From the NCBI GenBank assembly GCA_018241265.1, contig JAFEEF010000026.1, forward strand, positions 1 through 64,000: a stretch of 64,000 nucleotides of DNA. Direction: 5' to 3'. A program made the translations under genes and the position numbers. This DNA is from Pseudomonadota bacterium. Its GTDB lineage: Bacteria > Pseudomonadota > Gammaproteobacteria > Burkholderiales > Burkholderiaceae_C. Within the stretch, counting starts at the first letter, position 1. The number at the start of each line of letters is the position of its first letter. Shown piece after piece: positions 51,913 through 59,436 of this stretch. The notes under the pieces were generated by a model, which was not told the origin of the DNA, did no database searches, and saw only the letters and a list, made by a program, of their open reading frames with translations.

Positions 51913-54894
51913 ATGACACGCGATTCGAAATCCGGCGATGCCAGCCTGCGGACGCGCCTGTCGCTGGCCTTCGCGCTGGTGGCGCTGCTCGTCGCCGGGC
52001 TGATCCTGCTCTGCATCGCCGCGCCCAGCGCCGGTGCGCTGGCGCGCGTCGCCTCGATGATCGGCATGCCGCTGGCAGGCACGGCATTGGCAGGTGCGAT
52101 CGGCTGGCGCATTTCGCGCCGTATCGGCGCGCGCCTCGCGGCGCTGGAAGACATGGCCGCGGCGATCGTCCGCGGCGACTACGACCGGCGCCTGCCGGTG
52201 CAGCCGGCCGACGAGATCGGCCGCGTCGGCGTCGCGTTCAACGAGATGGCGCATCGTCTTGCGACGGCGTGCACGGAACGGTCGGCGCATCAGCAGACGC
52301 TGCGGAACGAGATCGCCGAGCGTACGCAGACCCTGGCCGAAGCGGCCGAACGGCGCGCCCACCTCCTCGATCAGGCCGAAGAGCTGGCGCTCATCGGGTC
52401 GTCGGAGTACGACATCGAGACCGGCCTCGTGCAGCAGTCGGACGGCATGTTCCGCATCTTCGGCGCGCCGCCCTCGGACAGCGCGGTCAACGGCGAATGG
52501 CTGATGGCGCGCGTGCCGGCGAGCGAGAACGCGTTCGTGCGCGGCATGCTCGAGTGCGCGCGGCCGGACGTGCCGTGCGAGTTCGAGCACCGCATCCAGC
52601 ATGCCGACGGCAGCATGCGCACGGTGCTGCACCGCGCGGTCGCGGTCGGCGACGCACACGGCACTCCGGTCCGGATCATCAGCCTGCTGCAGGACATCAC
52701 CGCGCAGCGCGCCGCCGAGCGGCAGCGCGACCAGTTCGCCAATTCCGACAGCGTGACGCGGCTGCCGAACCGGGCGGCGCTGCTGGGTCAGCTCGATGCG
52801 GCGATCCGGCAATCGCAGCGCGAGGAACGGCAGATCGGGCTGCTGATGATCAAGATCGACCGGCTGAAGCTGGTCACCGAGTCGTTCGGCCATGCGGCCG
52901 GGGACCGGCTGCTCCGGCTGGCGGCCGAGCGGGTCATCGGCGTCGCCGGCAGCCGGGACGTCGTCGCGCACCTCGGTGCGGGCTGCTACGCGCTGCTGCC
53001 CAACCGCACCGGAAGCATCGACGAGAACGAAGCCCGCGCCGTCGGCCATGCGCTCGTCGAGGCCTTCACGACGCCGTTCATCATCGAAGACACCGAAGTC
53101 ACGGTCGCCTGCGCGATCGGCATCGCTTTCAGCCAGCGCGACCCCGGCAGCGCCGAAGAGCTGCTGCATCAGGCGCAGGCGGCGATGTACCGGGCCGCCG
53201 AACGCGAAGGACGCGGCGTCTGCACTTACAGCGCCGGCGCCAACGCCAAGGCCGGAGAGCGCCTCGCGCTCGAGGCCGCGCTGCGGCGCGCTCTGCAGCG
53301 CGGCGAGTTCCGCCTCGCCTACCAGCCGCAGATGGATCTGGCCACCGGCGACATGGTGGGCGTAGAGGCGCTGCTGCGCTGGCGCGATCCGCTGCGCCAG
53401 GTCGACATGTCGCCGGCCGAATTCGTACCGCTGGCCGAGACCACCGGCATGATCGTGCCGATCGGCACCTGGGTCCTGCGCGCCGCGTGCGCCCAGAACG
53501 CCGCCTGGCAACGTGCCGGCCTGAAGCCGATACGCATGGCGGTGAACCTGTCGATGCGCCAGCTCCAGCAGCCCGACATCGCGCAGCTCGTCCAGGCGAC
53601 GCTGCTCGAGCACGGTCTCGATCCGCGCTGGCTCGGCCTCGAGATCACCGAGAGCGTGCTGATGGCCGAAAGCGACCATGTGGCGCGGGCGCTCGGCGAG
53701 CTGCGCACGATCGGCGTCGAAATCTCGATCGACGACTTCGGCACCGGCTATTCCAACCTCAGCTACCTGCGCACCTTGCCGATCGATACCGTCAAGATCG
53801 ACCGCTCGTGCATCCATGACGTGACGGCCGGGCCGAACGACGTGTCGATGACGCGCGCGGTGATCATGATGGCGCACAGCCTGCAGCTCCGCGTCCTGGC
53901 CGAAGGCGTCGAGACCGAAGGCCAGCTCGCGCTGCTGAGCGCCCACAAGTGCGACCAGATTCAGGGCTACTTCTTCAGCCGGCCGATCGACGGCGACGCG
54001 GTCGCGGCGATGCTGCGCGAGCGCAGCCGCCTGCCCGATCGGCTGCTGCAGCGCCGGCGCGGCCAGCGGACGCTGCTCGTCGTCGACGCGACCGCCGAAG
54101 GCCATGCGGCGATCGAGCAGTCGTTGCGACGCGACGGCTATGCGATCGTCGGTGCCGGCTCCGGCGAAGGCGGCCTGCTGCAGCTGGCCGAGCACGCGGT
54201 CGACGTGGTCGTCTGCACGCAGCGCCTGCCCGGCATGAGCGGCGTCGAATTCCTGCGCCGCGCCGCTCGGCGCTGTCCCGAGACGATACGCATCCTGCTG
54301 GCCGACGACGGCATGCTCGACAGCATCGCCGCTGCCGTCGCCGATGGCGCCATCCACAAATTCCTCGCCCGGCCGTGCGACGACGAGGCTTTGCGCGGCC
54401 ACGTCAAGGATGCGTTCCGCCGCCGCGAGCTGGCCGACGAGAACCGCCACCTGGATCACGCGCTGCAGACGGCGAATCAGGAACTGGCAAGCGTCCGGGA
54501 ACGGCTGGAACGCGTGATCGAGGCGCGGCGCGAGCGCTCGAGCCAGGCCGAGACGACGCTCGGCGTGCTGCAGGATCTGGTGCAGAACATTCCCGCCGCG
54601 CTGATCGGGATCGACCGCGACGGCATGATCGCGTTCGCGAACGCCGACGCGGCGGCGCTGTTCGCCGACGTGCCGGCGCTCGTCGGTCGGCGCGCCGACG
54701 AGGCCTTGCCGCGCGACGTGCTCGACTTCTGGGCCTCCGGCGGCGACGCGCGCGCCGATGTCGGCATCGACGGCAAGCGCTTTCTCGTGGCCAGCCGCTC
54801 GACGCACGGTTCGGACCGGGAGCGCGGCACGCTGCTGGTGCTGACCCCCGCGGCCGTTCTCGCAGAGCGGCCGGCCATCGAGGGATGCCGATGA
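51913..54894 (+). CDS. HAMP-PAS-GGDEF(degenerate)-EAL-REC-PAS phosphodiesterase
   Basis: A 993-residue membrane protein. Two helices (LALVALLVAGLILLCIAAP and a second near 55-70), HAMP (about 75-125), PAS near 160-260, GGDEF-like domain whose motif is replaced by GAGCY near 355, EAL (E485 in GVEALLRW; VNLSMRQL, IDDFGTGYSNLSYL, VKIDRS, EGVET and QGYFFSRP retained, so active), receiver domain (about 715-830) with Thr769 where the phospho-Asp should be, coiled coil, and a terminal PAS. It should degrade cyclic-di-GMP. ATG 51913 lacks an RBS; TTG 51679 has one but the extension looks non-coding. Confidence 0.88.
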   Translation: MTRDSKSGDASLRTRLSLAFALVALLVAGLILLCIAAPSAGALARVASMIGMPLAGTALAGAIGWRISRRIGARLAALEDMAAAIVRGDYDRRLPVQPADEIGRVGVAFNEMAHRLATACTERSAHQQTLRNEIAERTQTLAEAAERRAHLLDQAEELALIGSSEYDIETGLVQQSDGMFRIFGAPPSDSAVNGEWLMARVPASENAFVRGMLECARPDVPCEFEHRIQHADGSMRTVLHRAVAVGDAHGTPVRIISLLQDITAQRAAERQRDQFANSDSVTRLPNRAALLGQLDAAIRQSQREERQIGLLMIKIDRLKLVTESFGHAAGDRLLRLAAERVIGVAGSRDVVAHLGAGCYALLPNRTGSIDENEARAVGHALVEAFTTPFIIEDTEVTVACAIGIAFSQRDPGSAEELLHQAQAAMYRAAEREGRGVCTYSAGANAKAGERLALEAALRRALQRGEFRLAYQPQMDLATGDMVGVEALLRWRDPLRQVDMSPAEFVPLAETTGMIVPIGTWVLRAACAQNAAWQRAGLKPIRMAVNLSMRQLQQPDIAQLVQATLLEHGLDPRWLGLEITESVLMAESDHVARALGELRTIGVEISIDDFGTGYSNLSYLRTLPIDTVKIDRSCIHDVTAGPNDVSMTRAVIMMAHSLQLRVLAEGVETEGQLALLSAHKCDQIQGYFFSRPIDGDAVAAMLRERSRLPDRLLQRRRGQRTLLVVDATAEGHAAIEQSLRRDGYAIVGAGSGEGGLLQLAEHAVDVVVCTQRLPGMSGVEFLRRAARRCPETIRILLADDGMLDSIAAAVADGAIHKFLARPCDDEALRGHVKDAFRRRELADENRHLDHALQTANQELASVRERLERVIEARRERSSQAETTLGVLQDLVQNIPAALIGIDRDGMIAFANADAAALFADVPALVGRRADEALPRDVLDFWASGGDARADVGIDGKRFLVASRSTHGSDRERGTLLVLTPAAVLAERPAIEGCR

Positions 54895-55076
54895 ACGACT
54901 CCGCGGCCGACGATCGCAACGCAAACGCGCCGGCGCTGCCGCACGTTCCCTACGACTTGGGCGCGACCCCCGAGCTGGCGCGCCTGGCCGTGCTGTTCCG
55001 GCACACGCTGCGCAACGCCGAGCTCAATCCGTTGCTGTACTTCGTGCAGCGCTACCGCCGTCCGGAGCAGTCGTGA
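54891..55076 (+). CDS. small protein coupled to EAL and HDOD genes
   Basis: A 61-residue soluble protein (MNDSAADDRNAN ... LARLAVLFRHTLRNAELNPLLYFVQRYRR). The second half is a likely amphipathic helix pair. It starts in ATGA overlap with the EAL gene and its stop overlaps the GTG of the HDOD gene (GTGA), so all three are made in concert. I do not recognise a domain; the tight position suggests it connects the phosphodiesterase and the HDOD protein. Confidence 0.75.
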   Translation: MNDSAADDRNANAPALPHVPYDLGATPELARLAVLFRHTLRNAELNPLLYFVQRYRRPEQS

Positions 55077-55924
55077 GCGCGCGCCCCGCCGACGCGGTGA
55101 TGCGCACCGGCGACCTGCCGGCCCTGCCCGCGGTTGCGCTCGAGCTGATCCGCTCGCTCGGCGACGAGGCCGCCGGCAGCGCCGCGCTGGCGTCGACGAT
55201 CGCGTGCGATCCGGCCCTCGTCGCGAAGACCTTGCGGCTGGCGAATTCGCCGTTCTACGGCGTGTCGCGCACGGTCGATACCGTCGCCGATGCGGTGGCC
55301 ATCCTCGGCACCCGCACGCTGCGCGGCATGGCGTCCGCGGCGAGCTTGATGCTGGGCCTGGCCGCACGCTGCGGGCCGGCCTTCGACCAGACCGCGTTCT
55401 GGCGCCATGCGCTCGGCACCGCCCTCAGCGCCGAGGCGCTCGCGCGCGTGCTCGGCCGCGACGAGGAACTCGCCTTCACGCTCGGCCTGCTGCACGACAT
55501 CGGCCGGCTCGCGCTGGCCGCGGTCGCGCCGGCTTCCCATGCCGCGGTGCTCGAGCAGCAGCGGCGCACCGACAGCCCCGTGCTCGAGGCCGAGCGTGCC
55601 GTCCTCGGCACCGACCATGCGGCACTCGGCGCGCTCGCTGCCGAGCACTGGCGCTTCGCGCCGCGCATCGTGCGAGCGATCGCCGAGCACCATGCGCCGC
55701 CCGACGACGTCGCCGCATGGGAGGCCGACCTGCTGCACGTGGCCGACAACGTCGCGCATGCGCTCGACCTCACGCACAGCGCCGACGACCAGGTGCCGCC
55801 GCTGTCGCTTGCGAGCTGGCAGCGCCTGGCGCTCGACGAGCGGCATTGCCGCGAGGCCTTCGCGCAGGTCGAGGCGCGTCACGAGTCGATCTGCGCGGCG
55901 CTGCTGGGAGATGCTGCGATTTAG
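55073..55924 (+). CDS. HDOD-domain protein
   Basis: A 283-residue cytosolic protein with an HDOD fold (about 10-210): LPALPAVALELIRSLGDEAA, CDPALVAKTLRLANSPFYG, DAVAILGTRTLRGM and a retained LLHDIGRLALA. HDOD proteins are non-catalytic relatives of HD-GYP and act as signalling adaptors in cyclic-di-GMP and motility control. Starts with GTG overlapping the small-protein stop. The HD pair at LLHDIG is kept, but other HD-GYP residues are not apparent. Confidence 0.88.
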   Translation: MSARPADAVMRTGDLPALPAVALELIRSLGDEAAGSAALASTIACDPALVAKTLRLANSPFYGVSRTVDTVADAVAILGTRTLRGMASAASLMLGLAARCGPAFDQTAFWRHALGTALSAEALARVLGRDEELAFTLGLLHDIGRLALAAVAPASHAAVLEQQRRTDSPVLEAERAVLGTDHAALGALAAEHWRFAPRIVRAIAEHHAPPDDVAAWEADLLHVADNVAHALDLTHSADDQVPPLSLASWQRLALDERHCREAFAQVEARHESICAALLGDAAI

Positions 55925-55929
55925 TTAGC

Positions 55930-55946
55930 GCCGTGGGCGCCACGGC
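55930..55946. terminator. hairpin between convergent genes (no T-run)
   Basis: GCCGTGG, loop GCG, CCACGGC is a perfect 7-bp stem in the 39-bp gap between the HDOD gene and the convergent small gene. There is no T-run. Confidence 0.4.
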
Positions 55947-55963
55947 CGCTACGCTCCGGCGAT

Positions 55964-56197
55964 TCAGGCCGCCGGCCGCCGGTCGTCCGCGAGCAGGTCG
56001 TCGGCACCGTCGTCGCCGGGCTCGAGATACTTCAGCGCATCCTCGGGCTCGAGCAGCCAGGCCGAGCGGTAGACCTTGCGCGCGAGGACGAGCGCGGCAC
56101 CGCGCGACACGTGCGGGTGCAGGCGCACGAACTCTGCCGCAAACGCTGCCAGCCAGTACGACTCGGCCGATCCACCCCGCGCCTTCATGCGCGGCAT
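55964..56197 (-). CDS. conserved-looking small hypothetical protein
   Basis: A 77-residue soluble protein: MPRMKARGGSAESYWLAAFAAEF, then LHPHVSRGAALVLARKVYRSAW, and a final acidic tail EPEDALKYLEPGDDGADD. The residues have a natural helix pattern. ATG at 56197 is preferred, ATG at 56188 also fits. I do not know a name for this family. It converges with the HDOD gene and diverges from the esterase gene. Confidence 0.6.
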   Translation of the reverse strand: MPRMKARGGSAESYWLAAFAAEFVRLHPHVSRGAALVLARKVYRSAWLLEPEDALKYLEPGDDGADDLLADDRRPAA

Positions 56198-56349
56198 TCT
56201 GCCCCAACGCGCATCGCCGGAACAATCCACCAAAGACCGGACCATCGTCCTAGACCGCCCGTATCGGTCATCGAACACTCCTCGCGTCGCCGTCGCCGGC
56301 AAGCCATGCCGCACCGGATCGGCGACGCCATCATGAGAGGAGACGAAGC

Positions 56350-58080
56350 ATGAAGACGATCGACAAGGGTGCTCATCGGACCGGGACGGTCGGCCGGCGG
56401 ACCCGCCGCAGGCTGCTGCGTGCAACGCTGGTCGCCGCGGGTGCACTGTCGGCCCTCACCGTGGCGCAGGGGCAGTCGCAGCACGACGCCAACAACGGTC
56501 CGGCGATACGCACCAACGAAGGCTGGGTGCGCGGCTACACGAACGGCAGCGGCGTCAACGCGTTCCTCGGCATTCCGTATGCGGCGCCTCCGGTCGGCGC
56601 GCTGCGCTGGCAGCCGCCGCAGCCGGTGACGCCGTGGCACAACGTGCTCGATGCGACGCACTACGGGCACGTCTGCGCGCAGACCACGACGCTCGGCGTG
56701 TTCGCCGGCCCGGCCAGCATCGACGAGGACTGCCTGTTCCTCAACGTCTTCACGACCAAGGGCGTGCAAGGCGGCAACGCCAAGCGGCCGGTGCTGGTGT
56801 GGATCCACGGCGGCGGCAACGTCGACGGCGTCTCCAACGACTACGACGGCAGCAAGCTCGCGACCGGCGGCCCGAACGGCGTCGACACCGTGGTCGTGAC
56901 GATCAACTACCGGCTCGGCCTGTTCGGCTACCTGTCGCATCCGGCGATCGATTCCGAAGGCCATCTCTTCGGCAACTACGGCATCCTCGACATCCAGGCG
57001 GCGCTGCGCTGGGTCCAGCGCAACATCGACGCGTTCGGCGGCGACCCGAACCGCGTCACGCTCGGCGGCCAATCGGCCGGCGCGTCGGACACCGGTGCCA
57101 ACGTGATCTCGCCGATGGCGGCCGGCCTCTTCCACCGCGCGCTGTTCGAAAGCTCGCCGACGTCGACCTTCCCGCCGATGTCGGTCGCGACGCCGCGCGG
57201 CCAGAACTTCGCCACCGCCGCCGGCTGCCCCGGCTCGGATGCCACGACCGCGGCCTGCCTGCGTGCGCTGTCGGCCCCGCAGATCCTGCAGTACCAAGGC
57301 ACGGCGAACGCCAACGGGCCGTACGTCAACGGGCCGATGGTCGACGGCACGATCATCCCGATCACGCCGCAGACCGCGTGGACCACGGGGCGCTACAACC
57401 AGATGCCGATGATGGGCGGCAACGTGCAGGACGAGGCCAACTTCGGCATCGGCATCACCGAATACTTCTCGGGTCCGCCGCAAGTGCCGATGACCGGCGA
57501 CCAATACACCACGCTGGTGACCAACACCTACAGCGGCAATGCCGGCCCCGGCGGATCGCCGCCGGCCTATCCGCCAGGCACGGTGCAGGCCGTGCTCGCG
57601 CAGTATCCGCTCGGCAACTATGCGACGCCGGCGGCCGCGTACGACGCGGTCTCCACCGATCCCGGCGCCTGCCGCGCGTTGCACGTCGACCAGCTCTGGG
57701 CGCAGCGCGTGCCGGTGTATGCCTACGAGTTCAACTACCAGAACGCGCCCTACTACTTCCCGGCGATGCCGGGCTTCACGCCGCTGGCGGCGCACACGAT
57801 CGACATCCAGTTCCTGTTCCCGCTCTGGCACGGCGGCATCCTCGGCGTTTCGCATCCGCTGAACTCGTCCGAGACGACGCTGTCGGATCAGATGGTCGCG
57901 GCATGGACCAACTTCGCGGCGACCGGCAATCCGAACGGCAGCGGCGGCACGCCCTGGCCGCAGTTCACGACATCCTCGCAGCAGATGCTGTCGCAGAACA
58001 TTCCGCTCGGCACGTGGTCCTCGTCGCAGTTCTCGCAGCGCCATCAATGCGACTTCTGGAACCAGTACCTGGTGTACTGA
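56350..58080 (+). CDS. secreted type B carboxylesterase
   Basis: A 576-residue carboxylesterase/lipase type B (alpha/beta-hydrolase) with signal-like N-terminus (RRTRRRLLRATLVAAGALSALTVAQG), twin Arg present, so Tat or Sec export is possible. The nucleophile is in LGGQSAGASD near residue 241; oxyanion hole in VWIHGGGN; Glu likely in VQDEANFG and His in LAAHTIDIQF. Family blocks GIPYAAPPVGALRW, EDCLFLNVF, NYRLGLFGYL and NFAATGNPNG are present. It hydrolyses esters or amides outside the cytosol. An AraC regulator lies downstream, convergent. Confidence 0.9.
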   Translation: MKTIDKGAHRTGTVGRRTRRRLLRATLVAAGALSALTVAQGQSQHDANNGPAIRTNEGWVRGYTNGSGVNAFLGIPYAAPPVGALRWQPPQPVTPWHNVLDATHYGHVCAQTTTLGVFAGPASIDEDCLFLNVFTTKGVQGGNAKRPVLVWIHGGGNVDGVSNDYDGSKLATGGPNGVDTVVVTINYRLGLFGYLSHPAIDSEGHLFGNYGILDIQAALRWVQRNIDAFGGDPNRVTLGGQSAGASDTGANVISPMAAGLFHRALFESSPTSTFPPMSVATPRGQNFATAAGCPGSDATTAACLRALSAPQILQYQGTANANGPYVNGPMVDGTIIPITPQTAWTTGRYNQMPMMGGNVQDEANFGIGITEYFSGPPQVPMTGDQYTTLVTNTYSGNAGPGGSPPAYPPGTVQAVLAQYPLGNYATPAAAYDAVSTDPGACRALHVDQLWAQRVPVYAYEFNYQNAPYYFPAMPGFTPLAAHTIDIQFLFPLWHGGILGVSHPLNSSETTLSDQMVAAWTNFAATGNPNGSGGTPWPQFTTSSQQMLSQNIPLGTWSSSQFSQRHQCDFWNQYLVY

Positions 58081-58090
58081 AGCGAGGTCG

Positions 58091-58115
58091 TCCGGGCCGG
58101 CACCGCCGGCCCGGA
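58091..58115. terminator. strong hairpin between convergent esterase and AraC genes
   Basis: TCCGGGCCGGC, loop ACC, GCCGGCCCGGA is a perfect 11-bp stem, placed centrally in the 48-bp gap. It lacks a T-run but, being symmetric, could end transcripts from both sides. Confidence 0.55.
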
Positions 58116-58128
58116 TCATCCATGCGCA

Positions 58129-59025
58129 TCAGGACAGCCGGCGCTGGAACTGCTTCGGCGTCATGCCGGTCACTTGCCGGAAGATGCGCGTGAAGTGGCT
58201 CTGGTCGACGAAGCCCAGGTCCGTCGCCACATCGCTGATCGACGCTGCCTGCGCCGCCAGCAGGCGCCTGGCCTCCTGAACGCGCTGGCCCAGCACGTAG
58301 CGGTGCGGCGTGGCGCCGAAGGTGTTCTTGAACACCTGCGAGAAGTAGTGCGAGCTCAGGCCGACCAGATCGGCCAGCTCGATCAGCGCCATGTCCTGGC
58401 CGAGGTTGGCCTCGATGTAGTCGCGCAGCCGCGCCGCCTTGGAGCGCGAGAACGTGACGCCGGTGCGTTCGTCGACGGGTCCATGGGCGCCGTAGCGGTT
58501 CAAGAGGTAGGAGGCGAACGCGATCGTCAGCGACTCGCCGTAGAGCGGCCCGGCCGGGCAGCCGGCCCGCACCTCTTCGTACATGTTGAGCACCAGGCGC
58601 ACGATCTGCGGGTCGTCGACGCCTTGCTGGGGCACGACGAGCGGATCGTCGCGCGGCGCGCTTCGGCCCATGAGCCGCTCGATCTGCGCCTCGCTCACCG
58701 ACACGTACAGCGTCTCGCGCATGCCCGACCAGGTGATCGTGCGCTGCGCGTCGCCGCGCGCCAGCAGCACGAAGCGGCCGGGCAGCGCCAGTGCGCGGTC
58801 GGCGTGCTTGTCGCAGCCGAACTGCAGTTCGGCCGCGCCTTCCAGGCAGACCCCGAGCAGCGCGTCCGGCATCGAGAAGTCCTCGAGCCGGCCGGCCGGC
58901 CCGACGCGGTGCCGCTCCAGCATGAAACCGGACCACGGCGACTCGGCGCTCGACCAGAGACGCTCGGTGAAGTCGATGGGGCGGTCTTGCCGGTCGACCG
59001 CCAGCTGGATGGACGGCAAATTCAT
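58129..59025 (-). CDS. AraC-family transcriptional regulator
   Basis: A 298-residue AraC regulator. The N-terminal sensing half resembles the AraC-binding-like domain (WSGFMLERHRVGPAGRLED, GVCLEGAAELQFG). The C-terminal domain (about 195-298) has two HTHs, LGQDMALIELADLVGLSSHYFSQVFKNTFG (read in two pieces) and ISDVATDLGFVDQSHFTRIFRQVTGMTPKQF. GGAG about ten bases before the ATG. Convergent with the esterase, which it may regulate, although nothing on the sequence proves it. Confidence 0.9.
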   Translation of the reverse strand: MNLPSIQLAVDRQDRPIDFTERLWSSAESPWSGFMLERHRVGPAGRLEDFSMPDALLGVCLEGAAELQFGCDKHADRALALPGRFVLLARGDAQRTITWSGMRETLYVSVSEAQIERLMGRSAPRDDPLVVPQQGVDDPQIVRLVLNMYEEVRAGCPAGPLYGESLTIAFASYLLNRYGAHGPVDERTGVTFSRSKAARLRDYIEANLGQDMALIELADLVGLSSHYFSQVFKNTFGATPHRYVLGQRVQEARRLLAAQAASISDVATDLGFVDQSHFTRIFRQVTGMTPKQFQRRLS

Positions 59026-59436
59026 GATGCTGGTCTCCTCCGATCTGGTGATGTGTGCCCAGCCCTGCCGGCACGGCCTGCGGCCGGCCGCGCATGCGAC
59101 GGCGACGAGGGAGGCGCCCGCCCCGGTCGGGCGGACGTAGCGCAACGGTCAATGAGGTACCGCCGTGTCGGACAGCGTGATGCCGGAGACTGCATCCGGA
59201 TACGGACGCGTCCCGCGCATCATCGTCATGGCCCGTCTCCGGTCTGGGACGGATCGATCTCGTGCGCCCGCACCTGAGCGGCGACGAGCGCGGCCCAACA
59301 ACGAAAGGAATTGTGGGCGTTGCAACGTCCGCAAAGGGAATAACTCCCGGCGTAACACTCTCAAATAGACTTCAGCAAACGCAACCGCGGAGGATCGTCT
59401 CGACACCGTCTCTGCGCCTCCTTGCAGCATCCGCGC
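59026..59436. other. 411-bp divergent intergenic region
   Basis: Holds the promoters of the AraC gene and of the BTAD regulator. Its centre (59310-59390) is less GC-rich than the surroundings and contains GTTGCAAC at 59327-59334, GGGAATAACTCCC-like symmetry around 59336-59349 and AAATAG just ahead of 59370. A plus-strand frame at 59165-59368 is Arg/Asn-rich and not convincing. No gene is called. Confidence 0.4.
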
